DNA of 60,000 nt from the NCBI GenBank assembly GCA_949358305.1, contig OX442315.1, forward strand, positions 13,854,427 to 13,914,426, given 5' to 3'. The notes beneath the pieces were generated by a model. The model did no database searches, was not told the origin of the DNA, and saw only the letters and a list, made by a program, of their open reading frames with translations. A program made the position numbers and the translations under genes. This DNA is from Strigamia acuminata (taxonomy: Eukaryota > Arthropoda > Chilopoda > Geophilomorpha > Linotaeniidae). Below, piece after piece: positions 31,004-43,379 of the stretch. The number at the start of each line of letters is the position of its first letter. The first letter of the stretch is position 1.

Positions 31004-34000
31004 TTAAAACTTCTTTCTAATATCCACGTAGAGAGACTTTTCCTTATTATTCATCCTAAATTCGGGAATTGGAAATTTACGAAGTTGAAATATTCCTCCT
31101 TTAACTTTTTTAGGCTTTTTGGATAAGTGCATTTTATTTTTGAATAAACTAAATGCAATATTAATTGCTAATTCGATTACTTCAAAAAGCGATATGATAC
31201 AAATGCCAACCCACAAGCCTACATTGCCACCAATAATGCCCCAGAAGTCTGCATCCTGAAATCGCAAATAAAGTGCATTTTATTTATTAATTTCTCATAA
31301 ATGATGATGTTACTATGAACGTACAGAATATTTCCTCTTCTCTTCAATAATCTCGTAAGGGACATTGCCGTATGAAATTTTGATAACAGCACAAGATGAA
31401 GCCGTGTCATTTTCATTGGCAGAAGAAGTCTGCAATAAATAGTATACATTATGATTGATATGGTCTTTGCCTTGATGGCCTGTGGACTGGTTACCATGGT
31501 ATGGGATGCATACCACGTAAATAATGAAACAGGGACTCCAGATTGTTGGTTGTTGGCCTTTAATCTGTCGTCCATGGGTATCTCCCATCTACCCACGTGC
31601 TAGCGGTGTCGCGAAGGCACGCTACACTAGTGACCGACCCGTCATACACAGGGTGGGGACCCCATGGATGACGTGACATAACATTCTACTCTACTCACCT
31701 GTACGACCCATGCAACCACTCATGTAGGCTGTGGTGGACCCGTCGTCACTCTTACTGATCGTCGTTGTGGTGAATGGGACTAACTTGTAAGTACTATTTA
31801 ACTCAACTTACTTTGCAAACTGTTGTGGATGTTAATTTGGTATCTTCAAGAAGTGTTTCTCTATTTAATAAAAAAAATAATAAATGTAATTATGGATGTA
31901 ATTGTTACTGTAACTGCATATAGAAAGATTAAGTGGGAATGTGTGAATCACAATGCTAGACTGTGGCCTGGTGGCATGTGGCGGGCCCACCGTGGCTCGT
32001 CCCTGACCCACTGTAGCCTGTCCCTGTGGCCCGACCCACCCAGATTTCCCGGTACTAAATTTGTAACCAGTCCAGCCCTGGTGAAACAGTTTTTTTTAAT
32101 TCCCAGGTTGCACTAAACTTCTGACAAACATAAAGTGGTCTTTGAACATACCTACATGCTAACAAACAAGTACCAGCACATAGTTGTTTAAAATCTTGAT
32201 CAACATCATATGTCACTTCTGCAGATTAAATAAAATTAGTGTATTAGGGAATTCAGTGCACTGAAATCCATATATCATCACCTGTATAATTGCAGTATTT
32301 TTGGGCTATAAATGATTTGCTTCCTTTCCTTGTTGCATTGATCACTGCAGATGGATCAAGACAGTTAAATCTTTTTTGTCTTCTATTTATTTCACAAGTC
32401 TTTTGGCAACTCTAGTAATAATATTCCAAAAATATTCAAGCTTTGTTATTTTTTTAGAAAAATATTTACAAATTTACTGGTGTTGTGTAAATGTAAGGGG
32501 TGGCCTTTGAGTGGTAGAAATTTGTTTTCTTCACTTCATTTGCAGTGGGCAAAACACAATCTGTACTTCCTTCCAATTTGATTAATTCTCTCTATGTAAT
32601 AAGAAAATAATTTAAAATTAAATATTATCAGAGATATTAGTGCCATCCTTACTGCCTTGAGTTTAACTGTAATCAAAACTTTAGGATTAATCACAGAATA
32701 TTGAGCTGAATATAAACTTGGTGGTGTCTTTGATTGATGAATAATAATAATGGTGAAGTCAGAAAACTCACTTGTTTCTGGATAATCTGTCATACCAATT
32801 ATCAAATGCAGTCCTGGTACAACAAGAGATAAAATCATTCACTTGATTAAAGCGCAATTTTAACACCAACCTGCAGCAGTATCCAGGGTTTTTACATCAT
32901 TAAAACCAGCATTAAAAGTGAAACAACTGCCGTATTTTGGATTTGACCATGGAAAAATATCATCTTCATTACTAATAACAGTAAAAAAATATATAAATTA
33001 CTAAATAAACTACTATTTATTCCAAAATTTCAAGAAAATAAACCTTAAAAACTCCAAAATTCAATAAAATAAACCCTAAAAACTCCAAAATTTAAGAAAA
33101 TAAACCCTAAAAACTCCAAAATTCAAGAAAATAAACCCTAAAAACTCCAAAATTCAAGAAAATAAACCCTAAAAACTCCAAAATTCAAGAAAATAAACCC
33201 TGAAAACTCCAAAATTCAAGAAGAAAAAAATAAAAATTAATTTTTTCTTTCTTTAAATAAAATAAAATGAAATTTGCAGATTTGCGGTTTTCTGCGGTTT
33301 TGTGCGGTTTGTGGTTAATCGTGTTGCAATTTTGGAAATAAAAAAATCGCGGTGTGATATTACACACTCGTGAACAACTTGTTTATCACGCTGATTGGTA
33401 CACTTACGTGAGGTTACAAGAAATTGTTCCAAATTTACACTTCTGGATGTAGGAGATACCAAAACTTGGATCATATGTTTCATTAATCCATAAATCATGA
33501 TCTGGAGCCTCGTCAGAATTACTAGAAGTCTTGGAAGAAAACATTAAATGCTTGGTGCAAAATCAACATTTATTAATATCCAAATTTACCTCCGAAATTG
33601 GTGATTTATTTTTGATGGTTTTGCAGATGGTTACAGCTGGAAAAGGTGCATCTTTAGATTTAAACGTGAGTTTCTGTATCGTACTTTTGCCGTAATAATC
33701 TTGAAGAACGTCTCGTGACTGATACAAAGCCATTGCTGCTCCACTCAATGCAACAAAAACCCAAAGGAATTTCCAAATGTAATTCTTTCTGGTTCCGATT
33801 TGAGAAACTCCTTGGATGGTCGTTCGTGACGAAAAATCATCAATCAGCTCTGACCAAGTTTTATCTGTAATGAATTTGAGCAGTTTTGATGTATACCAAT
33901 TGAGATTTTTCATTCAATTTGTACCTCGGTTGTCGGAAGATTGCAGTTTTCCAAATGTCACTTCATTTTTATCTGCTCGCCAAACGTGGTTGAATGAATG

Positions 34001-34078
34001 CGCAGTCGTATTCTTTTTATGCCAATTTGGAACTGAAAAATGAAATTAAATGATTAATATTAATGGAAAAGACTTACT
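31004..34078 (-). CDS. DEG/ENaC (amiloride-sensitive) sodium channel, start exon unresolved
   Basis: Coding exons on the minus strand, all phase-consistent: 34032-33925, 33864-33590, 33529-33408, 32971-32871, 32813-32653, 32591-32535, 32411-32282, 32218-32152, 31860-31812, 31429-31325, 31255-31004 (475 codons with stop). A possible further exon ends at 34078 but shows no in-frame Met. The N-terminal SSRTTIQGVSQIG motif precedes TM1 (YIWKFLWVFVALSGAAMAL). The extracellular domain has KYGSCFTFN, IIIIHQSKTPP and cysteine motifs (CQKTC, CAGTC, ACRE). TM2 is IGGNVGLWVGICIISLFEVI, and the tail ends in DIRKKF. Trimeric cation channel of the plasma membrane. The selectivity-filter GxS is GIC here. 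The exon boundary at 32535 and the N-terminus are the weakest parts. The gating stimulus cannot be inferred. Confidence 0.88.
31465..31790. repeat. Dispersed repeat copy in a DEG/ENaC intron
   Basis: Shares GATTGTTGGTTGTTGGCCTT and TCATACACAGGGTGGGGACC with the CLCA intron-4 copy at 10384-10930. Confidence 0.7.
33040..33215. repeat. 30-bp intronic minisatellite
   Basis: Five to six copies of AAATTCAAGAAAATAAACCC followed by TAAAAACTCC within a DEG/ENaC intron. Confidence 0.9.
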
Positions 34079-34079
34079 A

Positions 34080-34540
34080 TTCTTTTTCGTTATGGTTATT
34101 AACTTTGCATGGTTGCTGACACAGTGGCAGTTGTTTTGGATTTAGGTCTTTTTGCTTCTTTAGTTGACCTTGCAGTTTATTTGTGTAAATAATATATTGA
34201 CCACTCATGGTTGATAAACATCAACTTCCTGATTATCATTGTCGATTTATCTGTCTTTGAAAATGCTGATGTAAAAGCAGAAGTCAATTGACAAGGAAAT
34301 GTGGATAATTCTAGATATTTCTAGATATTTCTGGTTAGAAAATAAAAGAAAGGTCATTGCTAATGTTTGTTGTTGCTGGACAAAAATGTCCAGCTAATGG
34401 AATTTGATGCACAAAAAGGAGTCATTGGAAGCAATACTCTTATTTATGCTTCAAGTAGAATATTATATGTATAAAAAAATAATAATTAGTTGAGTCTTAT
34501 GAGTGATTATATAGATTTTTAAATAACATTGATTGTTGTG
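34080..34540. other. 5' flank of the DEG/ENaC gene
   Basis: Probably holds the missing first exon or promoter; no Met-bearing exon recognised. Confidence 0.35.
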
Positions 34541-34542
34541 AG

Positions 34543-34614
34543 AGTCTCATAGTGTAATGGTCAGCACGCTGGACTTTGAATCCAGAAATCCCAGTTCAAA
34601 TCTGGGTGAGACTG
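34543..34614 (+). tRNA. tRNA-Gln (TTG)
   Basis: Acceptor AGTCTCA/TGAGACT; anticodon loop CTTTGAA; T arm CCCAGTTCAAATCTGGG. D arm begins TAGTGTAATGGTCAGCA. Same acceptor as the CTG isoacceptor at 28256. Confidence 0.95.
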
Positions 34615-34619
34615 ATTTT

Positions 34620-35280
34620 TATTTATGTATTTTTTATGTGTTCATTTATTGACATTTATTGATTTGGATGATATTATTCCATTATGTTATTTTATTACTA
34701 CTATTTTATTTGTATGTGACAAAATGGCTACTGCTAAATGTCGAATACATCGGAAACTTAAAGTTGACAAGAAGTATTTCATTTTGCGAGGTTTTACTTA
34801 AATTTGTACTTCGGCTTTAAGATTTGATGAGTTTTTTGACATTTTAAAGCAATAAAAAAATTTAAAAATTCCGTGATGTCATCAACAGTTTGTTCATAAG
34901 AAATATTATTATATTCAAAATATCAAAAATAACTCGTGGGCAATTGATACGTTTTATATAAGCAATTGAATTCAGGACAAAAATCTAGATTTCTATTTTT
35001 TCCTCAAATTATAATTTGACTTCTGCTGTTGACTCCTCGTGTCCTCTGGTGGCCTTAACAAGTGTGACAACAAAATACGATTTAATTTCGCAAATGTTTA
35101 ATTTCACTGTTTTTATCATAAAAAAATTATGAATTATGTAAAAAACAAACTTTTAGACACAATTTTATGAAAAAAACTTAATCTGTAAACACAAATATTT
35201 TTTAAAATTTAAATTTTTTAAATTTAGTTCACGATTGCGCAAGTTTAAGTGCCGAATGAAAATTAAAACGCATTTCAACC
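34620..35280. other. Intergenic between tRNA-Gln and the cysteine-rich gene
   Basis: AT-rich, no gene seen. Confidence 0.4.
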
Positions 35281-35287
35281 TATAAAA
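35281..35287 (+). promoter_or_regulatory. TATA box of the cysteine-rich peptide gene at 35329
   Basis: TATAAAA 48 bp before the ATG. Confidence 0.6.
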
Positions 35288-35328
35288 CGAGGAAGTAGAT
35301 TTCAGTTTGTGCTATCAAGCGAAATCAA

Positions 35329-35688
35329 ATGGAAGTTAGTTTGCTTTTCTTAGGAAGTGTGTTTTTTTTGTTCTGTTTTGGAAGGGAATTTGGCGATGAT
35401 GACGCCTTGTTTTGGGAAACCGAATCGAGATTAAATCGACATTTGCTTTCGAGGCGAAGAGGTGAGATTTTAAATTTTATTTTATTTAGTTATATTTTTT
35501 TTTTTTCTGATTTTTTTGGTGATTTTGTTTTTGCAGATGCTTGCAAAATCAAGGTCGATATAAGTGTGTGTTTAAGTCGGTGCAGACATGGCCGACGATG
35601 CAAAACTGGAAGTTTCTGTTGTTCCTCGTCAGATGGCAGAAGATGCTGCGTTGATACGATTGTGATTGCAAATATAACTGCGAATTAA
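35329..35688 (+). CDS. Secreted cysteine-rich peptide precursor
   Basis: Exons 35329-35461 and 35537-35688, phase 1, 94 aa. Signal peptide MEVSLLFLGSVFFLFCFG, an acidic spacer (FGDDDALFWETESR) and RHLLSRRR, a likely furin-type cleavage site at the exon boundary. The mature part has eight cysteines (DACKIKVDISVCLSRCRHGR, then a CK...CC...CC pattern), different from the CxC-ended peptides nearby. The layout signal-acidic pro-piece-basic cleavage site-cysteine domain is common in secreted antimicrobial or other bioactive peptides. I do not recognise the family. Confidence 0.75.
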   Translation: MEVSLLFLGSVFFLFCFGREFGDDDALFWETESRLNRHLLSRRRGEILNFILFSYIFFFSDFFGDFVFADACKIKVDISVCLSRCRHGRRCKTGSFCCSSSDGRRCCVDTIVIANITAN

Positions 35689-35689
35689 A

Positions 35690-37565
35690 CTAATTATAAT
35701 TATTTTTTAAAAAAAAATAGAATTTCTGCAATGAGCTTGTAGCTTTTAATATTATCACTTGCTATTATTCTGTGGAATTTACATTCAGCTGCTACAGCAA
35801 TAAAAGTTGAAATAAAATTAAAAATAAGAAATATTTTTATTTCATATCTATCAAATCTTAGAGAGAAGTGGAACTGCAAAAAACAACAATTTGCCAACAG
35901 TTTTTTTTTCTAGGAATTATCTAGGTAAAAAATCATAGATAACAGTCATCATTGTGCTGGGCCCTTTGATTAGGTCACAAGACCCTTTTTCATATTAGGT
36001 CATAGACCCCCCACATTCAGATTAGGCCATGCTAGGTCATACCTCAACTAGCATAATTCAGCAAACCCTCTTGGTCTTATTACATTAAATATCGAAAAAT
36101 AATATGTACAAAAATCTATAAAAGCGTGATACACACTACCAAAAATGGTGTTAAAAGATATAATTGGGAGGTGTGAACCCAGATGGAGATAAAATTTTTG
36201 TAAAATGGCTGCTAAAATCAAAATCAAAATCAAAATAGTGTTAAAGAAATCAAAATTAAAATAGTCTTCGTCTTCAAACCTAATTTTAATTTGTTTTTAC
36301 ACCTGTTTAATTCAATGAAATCTTTTTAAATTTGAAAAATGAACTCAATTACTTACCACAGGGGGCTCATTCATGGCACTGGCAACTGCTGGGTGCCTGT
36401 CCCAACTCGTACAAGGTCATTATCAACATTCTAGAGACTCATTTTTCAACAGCAAACGCACGTCACATTGCATTGACGCATTGATTGTGTCCATAGGCCA
36501 CAGAAAGTAGTAATTATGAAAGTAGAAGTTTAGAAAATTAACTCACGTCAGACATGCCTCTCATTATCCTGGAATTACGAGTCAAGTTTGGTTATTGTTT
36601 ATCCTTGGCTTTGTTGACATTTTTTAACCTTCGCGTGAATTGGGGGCGGATGGATATTCGACAATGCACAAAAGTATTGCTTCTAATTCGAATGTTTTGG
36701 AATGAATTATGTGTTGATCCGTATCAATTCGTGGCCACTTTTTAGAGGACAACTCCATTTATTTCACCGTTCAGAGTTAATGACTGAAATGAAAATGAAA
36801 TGATCGATATATAAAAAGAAATAATAATAAAAATATCTTTCGTTTCGTTTTTCTTTTAGCGGATTGGAAAATCTCATTTTCCCATTACAAACACGATGTA
36901 GGTCAGGGACTACAGCAAAGGGACGATAATAGGTAACAAAAAGAATGTTTAATAAGACCTACGAGAAAATAAGCGAGGCAGTTTAATGGGTTTTTAATTT
37001 TAAATTAATTTTGAAAGGTTTCTGAAAGAGAAGTTTTGAGTTTGGCTTCAAATTACACAGTTGTTTAGGTATGCAAGGTTCAAGGTCATGTAACAAGTTA
37101 CATTATTACAATATGGGAACAGGTTTTTGGTAATTTTTTTTTAAACATGATAAATTGCAATTTTGATATTTTTACACGAATTCCCAGCACGTTAAAAGAA
37201 GAATGCTTCGATGTACAAAGTTGTTGACACTGAAATACAGTATTATCACGTGATATTGTTATTAGGGGTTTTGTAGATTGATTTCTGCATCTTTCAATGA
37301 TCAGAATTTAATTCATTCATCAATTCGTCACCATCGCCTGGAAATGTGGGTATTTAATCGATTTTTTGTGTAATTTTTACAGAATTTGGATGAATCTGAC
37401 TGTTTTAGCATCTCTTGTAGTTGATACACAGTGGTTAAGGCAAATTACTAAATCAGGCACGTGTTTATAAGGGACTCAAAGGTTACGTAGAAGGGGCCTG
37501 GCCTTCATCCTTTTCAAAAAGAACATTATTTTGTCAGAAATTATGTTTTCAACTGAAAAAAGAAA
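35690..37565. other. Intergenic, nothing firm
   Basis: Low-complexity AT-rich sequence. An ORF at 36554-36745 and a minus ORF at 36048-36233 lack any support. No repeat family recognised. Confidence 0.4.
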
Positions 37566-37574
37566 ATTTTTAAG

Positions 37575-38115
37575 ATGAAATGACCATTTTCTCACTCAAA
37601 TGACCATTTTCTCACACAAAATGACCATTTTCTCACACAAAATGACCATTTTCTCACACAAAATAACCATTTTCTCACACAAAATGACCATTTTCTCACG
37701 CAAAATGACCATTTTCTCACACAAATGACCATTTTCTCAAACAAAATGACGATTTTCTCACACAAAATGACCATTTTCTCACACAAAATGACCATTTTCT
37801 CACACAATATCATCATTTTCTCTTTTAAATGACAATTTTCTCTTTTAAATGACAATTTTCTATTTTTAATGACAATATTCTATTTTAAATGACAATTTTC
37901 TATTTTAAATGACAATTTCTTTTTTAAATGACTATTTTCTTTTTTAAATGACCATTTTCTCACACAAAATAACCATTTTCTCACACAAAATGACCATTTT
38001 CTCACACAAATGACCATTTTCTCACACAAATGACCATTTTCTCACCTAAAATAATCATTTTCTCACCTGAAATAATCATTTTCTCTCACCTAAAATGACC
38101 ATTTTCCCATATAAA
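37575..38115. repeat. 19-20-bp minisatellite AAATGACCATTTTCTCACAC
   Basis: Nearly 30 units with a middle block of TTTTAAATGACAATTTTCTA variants. ORFs inside it are repeat translations. Confidence 0.95.
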
Positions 38116-38727
38116 CTGGCCTAATTTTTGTCTAAAGGGTCCCCACCAAGGTGCCTGTGTTTTTCAGCCTCACCACCTTCAATACATTCACCATTGAAAA
38201 CAATTTAAATTCATATTTTGCCAGAAAAACATTCAATATATGAGAAATCAAATTTCATCTATTAGTAAATTGCAGAGAAGCTTCCACCAAGAAAAATACA
38301 AAACTAAATAATTAAATACAGAAAAAAATAAACCAAAAACATGAATAATTATTTCCTAACCTTTTTTTTTTTTATAGTTTATTAAATTCTTTCTTAATTC
38401 ATCATAATTTCACCAATTTTCCAAAAAATTCCAATCCATACTCTCGACCACAACAGAACAAGGCTATGCGACGCATAAATAATAGCCTAAATATTTCCTG
38501 ATTGGTCAAACCAGTTTTTCAGTATCAGGAAGAACACTTCAGGTGAACCAAACTTACATCGCTCAACCAAACTGTACCTGGATCTCTAGTTTTCACCTTA
38601 CTGCACAATCCTGGATTTTTAGTTTCTTAAAAAAAAAATTTTTAATTTCAATTTTTATTCTCCATCAACCACGGCTGACTTGGAGTACACTTAGGGGGAG
38701 TTTTTAACTCATCCCCAATGTGAAAGA
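38116..38727. other. 5' flank of the secreted lectin gene
   Basis: No gene seen. A heptad CAGGTGAACC and similar motifs are not interpretable. Confidence 0.3.
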
Positions 38728-41700
38728 ATGGAGTTAAACACCTGGTGCAGGTGCCTGTTCGTATTTTACTTCGTTTTTGAACACTTTTCTTACGCCGCTA
38801 CACCGTTAGGAAGATCAGTTCCAGGTATGTAAAACGCATTAATTGAACGTTTTGGGTTTTCAGGAAGTTAAATATACGTATACGTAATTGGAATTTAATA
38901 TAATTTTAATGTTTTTTGTGGTTTTTAGTGATTTTTCTCTTAAAAATTATAAATTTCTTGTTCAATTCGTACCTTGGGACGTCCTTGCATAGATTTTTTG
39001 TTAACCTGTTTTCAAGGAGGTTGTTTACACATCTTTAAACTCTGCCATTTGCAAACTAATGAAGTGTTTATAAACAGAAAATTATTTAGAAATACTGAGT
39101 TAAAATGTTAACTAGTATTTTTCTGGTTCAAGCAATAACCAACCAGGTTGAGAATGTGGTTAGTTTTCCGCATTTATTTTTTATTTTTATTTTTTTTCTC
39201 GTCTTCTTCCGCTTAAAAAAATTGTTTTAATTCTCTTCCCATCCAGAAAATTGCGGTTTACAATAATGTTTTTATTTTTTAATGAAATTTTTGTATTTTT
39301 TTAATTATTTTAGATTTTTTTTTTAATATAAATATTTTTTTGCTGCATTTTTGTGTCTGCTAGGCTGTTGTCTTCAGCTTGTTTCAAGTCAGACTTCTTG
39401 AGTTTGTCCTGCTAACCTAAATCTTGTTCTGCATATTTTTCCTCGCCGTATGTTATTCAGACAAGTTTGTTAGTAAAAGAAATAAGGCTTGGAAAATAAA
39501 TAAAAAAATAGGAAACATATTTACAAAGTCATGTGGAAACAATAATATTTTTTTAGAAAAGGAAAAAAAATCAAAGGAAAAGAGTATATGATTAAATATA
39601 AATATATATAGAGTGTAAAATGATAAGAGGTTTAGTTGGGTTTGCTTGCACCACTAAATTTCCTGTATGTGTTTTTATCTTTGCCATTTTGAGGAAATGA
39701 AGTAAGGGTCAATGCTTTTTTCTTTCCAAGGTCTTAATATATATTTACATGTCATTTATTTTATATGTTCATTTGCATTTTTCAATCTTTTCATTTTAAT
39801 AACATTCTCCTCAAAAAAGGTCACTTAATGAAGCCAGATTTTAGGGTTAATTGTGACTTTTTTTTAAAATAAATAATTTTGGGTGGGTAGAACTAATTTC
39901 TTGAGCTGTAGGCTAAAATTCTTGAAGGATTTTTTTTTTTTTTTTGCTAGAAATGTTGTATTTGAAGTTGAATTTGTAACGGATCCCATTCACCTACAAA
40001 CCCAGTTTGATCTTTTCTGTGGTTGAAATTTTTAACAAGTGAAATCATATTAGTTTAATTAAAGATTGTGTGAAACAGGAAATTTATAATTAATAATTAT
40101 TTTACTATCTTTTAATTTATTGCTTTTTGTTTCATATTTTAAAAAAAAAATATACCGTACCACATCGTTTAAATGCCAGGGTTCATTAAGACGCCGGGCA
40201 GTCATCGGCGATTTACAGAATTAGCGCTGGGTCCCAAAAAATTGTGATTTTTGCAGAAAAAGTATTTTTTTGCTACTGTCTAATTAAAACAAAACATTGC
40301 GATAGCAGAAGCTCGGTGTTGACGCAATGTGATTTCTGCCCAGTGCCCCGAATGTTAAAGTGAAGAGATTCGACCAAGCGCGATGATTTTTCGGTTATAC
40401 GTCTGGCTGGAATAAACGCCGAGCTTCAAATTGGTGCGAGGAGGGTCGGTTCAAAAAAATTATTAAACGCCAGGGCGTTTAAACGAGGCGGTACCTTATC
40501 TATTTATACATTTCAATAAATAAAAATTTTTTTTGGGGTATTACATCTTTAATTACAATGAAGAAGGATTACCAGTCTTCCTTCTCACTTAAAGCCGTTA
40601 ACCTTAAACCTAAATTCCTCTTCTTCCAAGGGAAAAAAAATCTTTCAATTGTGCACAGACAAGAATCATTTCAAGTATTTCCATAATTACATAGTTGTCA
40701 ATGTTTTATCTATAAATCAAGTTGATTTTTTTATTACGAAATAAACTTGCAATGTCTAAAATCATCACTGTTTTTCAGAATGCATTTCAAACTGTGAAAA
40801 CCATCAGGAAAAATCAAGCATTGCTTCCGCTAAGCAAAGATGGGTAATGCCTTTAGCCAACTTAGGTGATAAACAGTATTACTTGGGCATATTTTTTAAG
40901 GTAATTATTACATTTTTATCATTCTGTACTGATTTTATATTCATTTATTTTTTCCTCCTTTCTCTATAGGCAAATTGGTATAGAGCTTACCAATTTTGTC
41001 GTTATCATGGATTGCATTTGGCAAGCATCGAAAGTCTGGATGAAAATCTCAAGTTGGAGGAATTTATCAAAACACAAGGTATTATTATCTCTAGTCCCTT
41101 TTTTAACAAGACTACCAGTGTGACAAAATGTGACATTAATACACATGAATGCACAAATACGACAACACAGGTCTCCCAAAAACCGTTGGCTCTGATATTT
41201 GGGACCTTTTTCAGTCTACTGGATGTCTAAAACTATTGGGAACAAAAGTCTGCTTCGTTTATGTTAGTTAAATCCAACTGGTGTTGGATTTTTAAGTTGC
41301 TTCTATGGTTTACAACCATTTTTGTTTGTGGCAGCAAAAATCCCTTTATTAATGCAAAGATGTTTGGATTCATTTAACATCTTCGTCTTTCAATGAATTA
41401 TTTTAGTTTGTTTAAGCAATCACGTTTGACGATCACAATTCCTGTTTAGTCTATTTGTATTTAGGCTGTTTATATTTTGCAACTAATTAGCATAGTTATA
41501 ACACAATAAGTTGCCAAAATTCTTCTTTGAAGTTGCTGAAATAACTTTCATTTTCTAATTAACTCGAATTGCAAAGTGTAATTTGTCTTTTTCCAGTAGG
41601 CTTATTCAATGAGCACTTCTGGATTAGTGGTACAGACCAGGCAGAAGAAGGACATTTCTTCTGGATGAGCACAGGCCGTCCTTTGAGCTTCACCAATTGG

Positions 41701-41847
41701 AATGCCGGAGAACCGAATAACTTCCGGTATGAAAATGGCGAAGAAGAACACTGTCTGGAGTTGTGGAACCGGGATGGAAAAGGATTAAAATGGAACGACA
41801 CTCCGTGTTCTTTTGAAACGTATTTCTTGTGTGAAAAACAGGACTGA
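38728..41847 (+). CDS. Secreted single-domain C-type lectin
   Basis: Four exons: 38728-38824, 40779-40900, 40970-41078, 41597-41847; 192 aa, all phases fit. Hydrophobic signal region (CLFVFYFVFEHFSYA), a short region with two cysteines (ECISNCENH), then one CTLD: YYLGIFFKANWYRAYQFC at its start, WISGTDQAEEGHFFW, WNAGEPNNF (EPN, usually mannose-type Ca-site specificity), LKWNDTPC and FLCEKQD at the end. WND-type calcium ligand is present. Sugar recognition outside the cell, possibly in immunity. The long first intron (1.95 kb) is AT-rich and contains nothing recognised except a MITE-like repeat at 40155-40495. Confidence 0.9.
40155..40495. mobile_element. MITE-like element, imperfect TIRs
   Basis: Left end CCGTACCACATCGTTTAAATGCC-like and right end GGCGTTTAAACGAGGCGGTACC are inverted with a few mismatches, with TA before the left end. 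The inside carries AATAAACGCCG, as does the MITE at 16098-16246, so the two may be related. Position inside intron 1 of the lectin gene. Confidence 0.55.
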
Positions 41848-41849
41848 AA

Positions 41850-42440
41850 CTTTTTGTGACTTTTTTTTCTTTTATTCTTTTCTTGGTTTATTTTTATTAT
41901 TATTATTTTTATTATTATTATTATTTTTTTCGTGTGTGTAAAGACGTTCAACCTAATTCCTCCATGATTGAATTTTCACTAAGAAATGCAAACATGGGAT
42001 TTTGATTTGGTAGAATACACCTTCAAGTGGATGGCGACAAAAGTGATCTGTTTATTTTATTCATCCGCAACATGTTGAGGAGAGTTAAAAGGTTAAGCCT
42101 ACCTCAATCACTTTTATTAATACACCAATACTCGAAATTTGTATAAACGAAATGTAAAAGTAACTTCTGAGAAAATAAAAATAAATTATAACATTTATTT
42201 TATTCAAAAGTTGACTGTTTTCGTGCCGATTAATTCATTCTATTTTGTTTATTTATACCATAAAATAAACTGAGATAACAGCGATAAATTGTCATTGCCG
42301 TAAAATGGCTGTTATTATCTATCATTACTACAAAAGAATGGGACGTTTTGTGGTATTTTTATTGCATGTTTGAGTAACATTTGTTACCGGTAGTCGTAAA
42401 ATTCGACCTAGTGGGAGTTTTAACCTGATGTTGACTCGTG
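41850..42440. other. 3' flank of the lectin gene
   Basis: TTATTATT tract near 41890-41930, AT-rich, no gene seen. Confidence 0.4.
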
Positions 42441-42534
42441 AGGAAACTTCAGTCAGAAACAAGGTATATACTGGTATTTGGAAGATGTTATTAAGATTTT
42501 AGACTTAAATGGCTTTGTTTTTGGTTGAATTTTT

Positions 42535-42606
42535 TGGCTTGTAGCGCAGCAGATAACGCATCTGACTACGGATCAAAAGATTCCAGGTTTGGTTCCTGGC
42601 TCGTGA
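42535..42606 (+). pseudogene. tRNA-Arg-like pseudogene (ACG)
   Basis: Matches tRNA-Arg-ACG through D arm (GCGC...GATAACGC), anticodon arm and variable loop, but the T loop is TTTGGTT instead of TTCGANT and the acceptor 5' strand TGGCTTG does not pair with CTCGTGA. Confidence 0.6.
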
Positions 42607-42699
42607 GGAAACTTCAGTCAGAAAGAAGGTATATACTGGTATTTGGAAGATGTTATTAAGATTTTAGACGTAAATGGCTTTGTTTTTGATTGAATTTTT

Positions 42700-42771
42700 T
42701 GGCTTGTAGCGCAACAGATAACGCATCTGACTCCGGATCGAAAGATTCCAGGTTCGACTCCTGGCTCACTT
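42700..42771 (+). pseudogene. tRNA-Arg-like sequence (CCG)
   Basis: Same block with anticodon CCG and a canonical T arm CCAGGTTCGACTCCTGG; the acceptor stem still does not pair. May be a decayed gene or a tRNA-derived repeat. Confidence 0.55.
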
Positions 42772-43379
42772 GTCAGTCGACGTAATTTGCAGTGACAACT
42801 TTGTGATGAGTCCAAGTAATTACATTGATAAATCTGTTTGTTTTGATAGCTTGGGAGATCGATATTTTCTACCATTTCGAATTTTTGGTGAAATCTTTGG
42901 CAACTTTTTGAAATTTTAACGAAAAATTATTACAATTTACGTTGGAAAATGTCGAATTTAAAACTTAAAAAAATATATTTTGACAAATTCTGTTGGAAAA
43001 GGTCAAATTTAATCATTTTAAACCTTTTTTTCCCTCGGACCCTCTTTTGTTTGCAGGTTTGCGAGTGTAGCTGCCAGAAGCGTAACAACCCCCAGTGTGC
43101 GTCCTTTACAATTTAGTATGTCCCCCGTCCCCCTTCCTTCCGGTCATGTTTATCAATCTAATGACCGTGACTGTGGAGACCTAAAAAGAGGTCGAGAAGG
43201 CGTTGATTAATTGAAAAAAGTCCTCCGCTGGTTACCCACAGGCATCGGACAGACCAAGGACGACCGAAGGCAGCTACAGAATGGCGGGACAGGAGGGAAT
43301 TGCAGGGTACTGCATTGATGCATTATAACGTTTTGACAGCACATCAGTAGTGTTGTCATTTACGTAAAAGTTAAATTTT

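Larger units (their letters stand above)
42440..42771 (+). repeat. Tandem 165-bp duplication carrying tRNA-Arg-like sequence
   Basis: Two copies of a block starting GTGAGGAAACTTCAGTCAGA and ending in a tRNA-like segment (42535-42606 and 42700-42771). The second half of the tRNA shape is good (GACTACGGATC or GACTCCGGATC anticodon arm; T arm CCAGGTTCGACTCCTGG), but the acceptor stem does not pair. Confidence 0.75.

Noticed and set aside
31823-32116. 97-codon plus-strand ORF with many His/Pro/Trp
   Set aside because: Overlaps a DEG/ENaC exon on the other strand and a GC-richer repeat; no domain.
37592-37855. 87-codon minus-strand ORF
   Set aside because: Translation of the 19-20-bp minisatellite.
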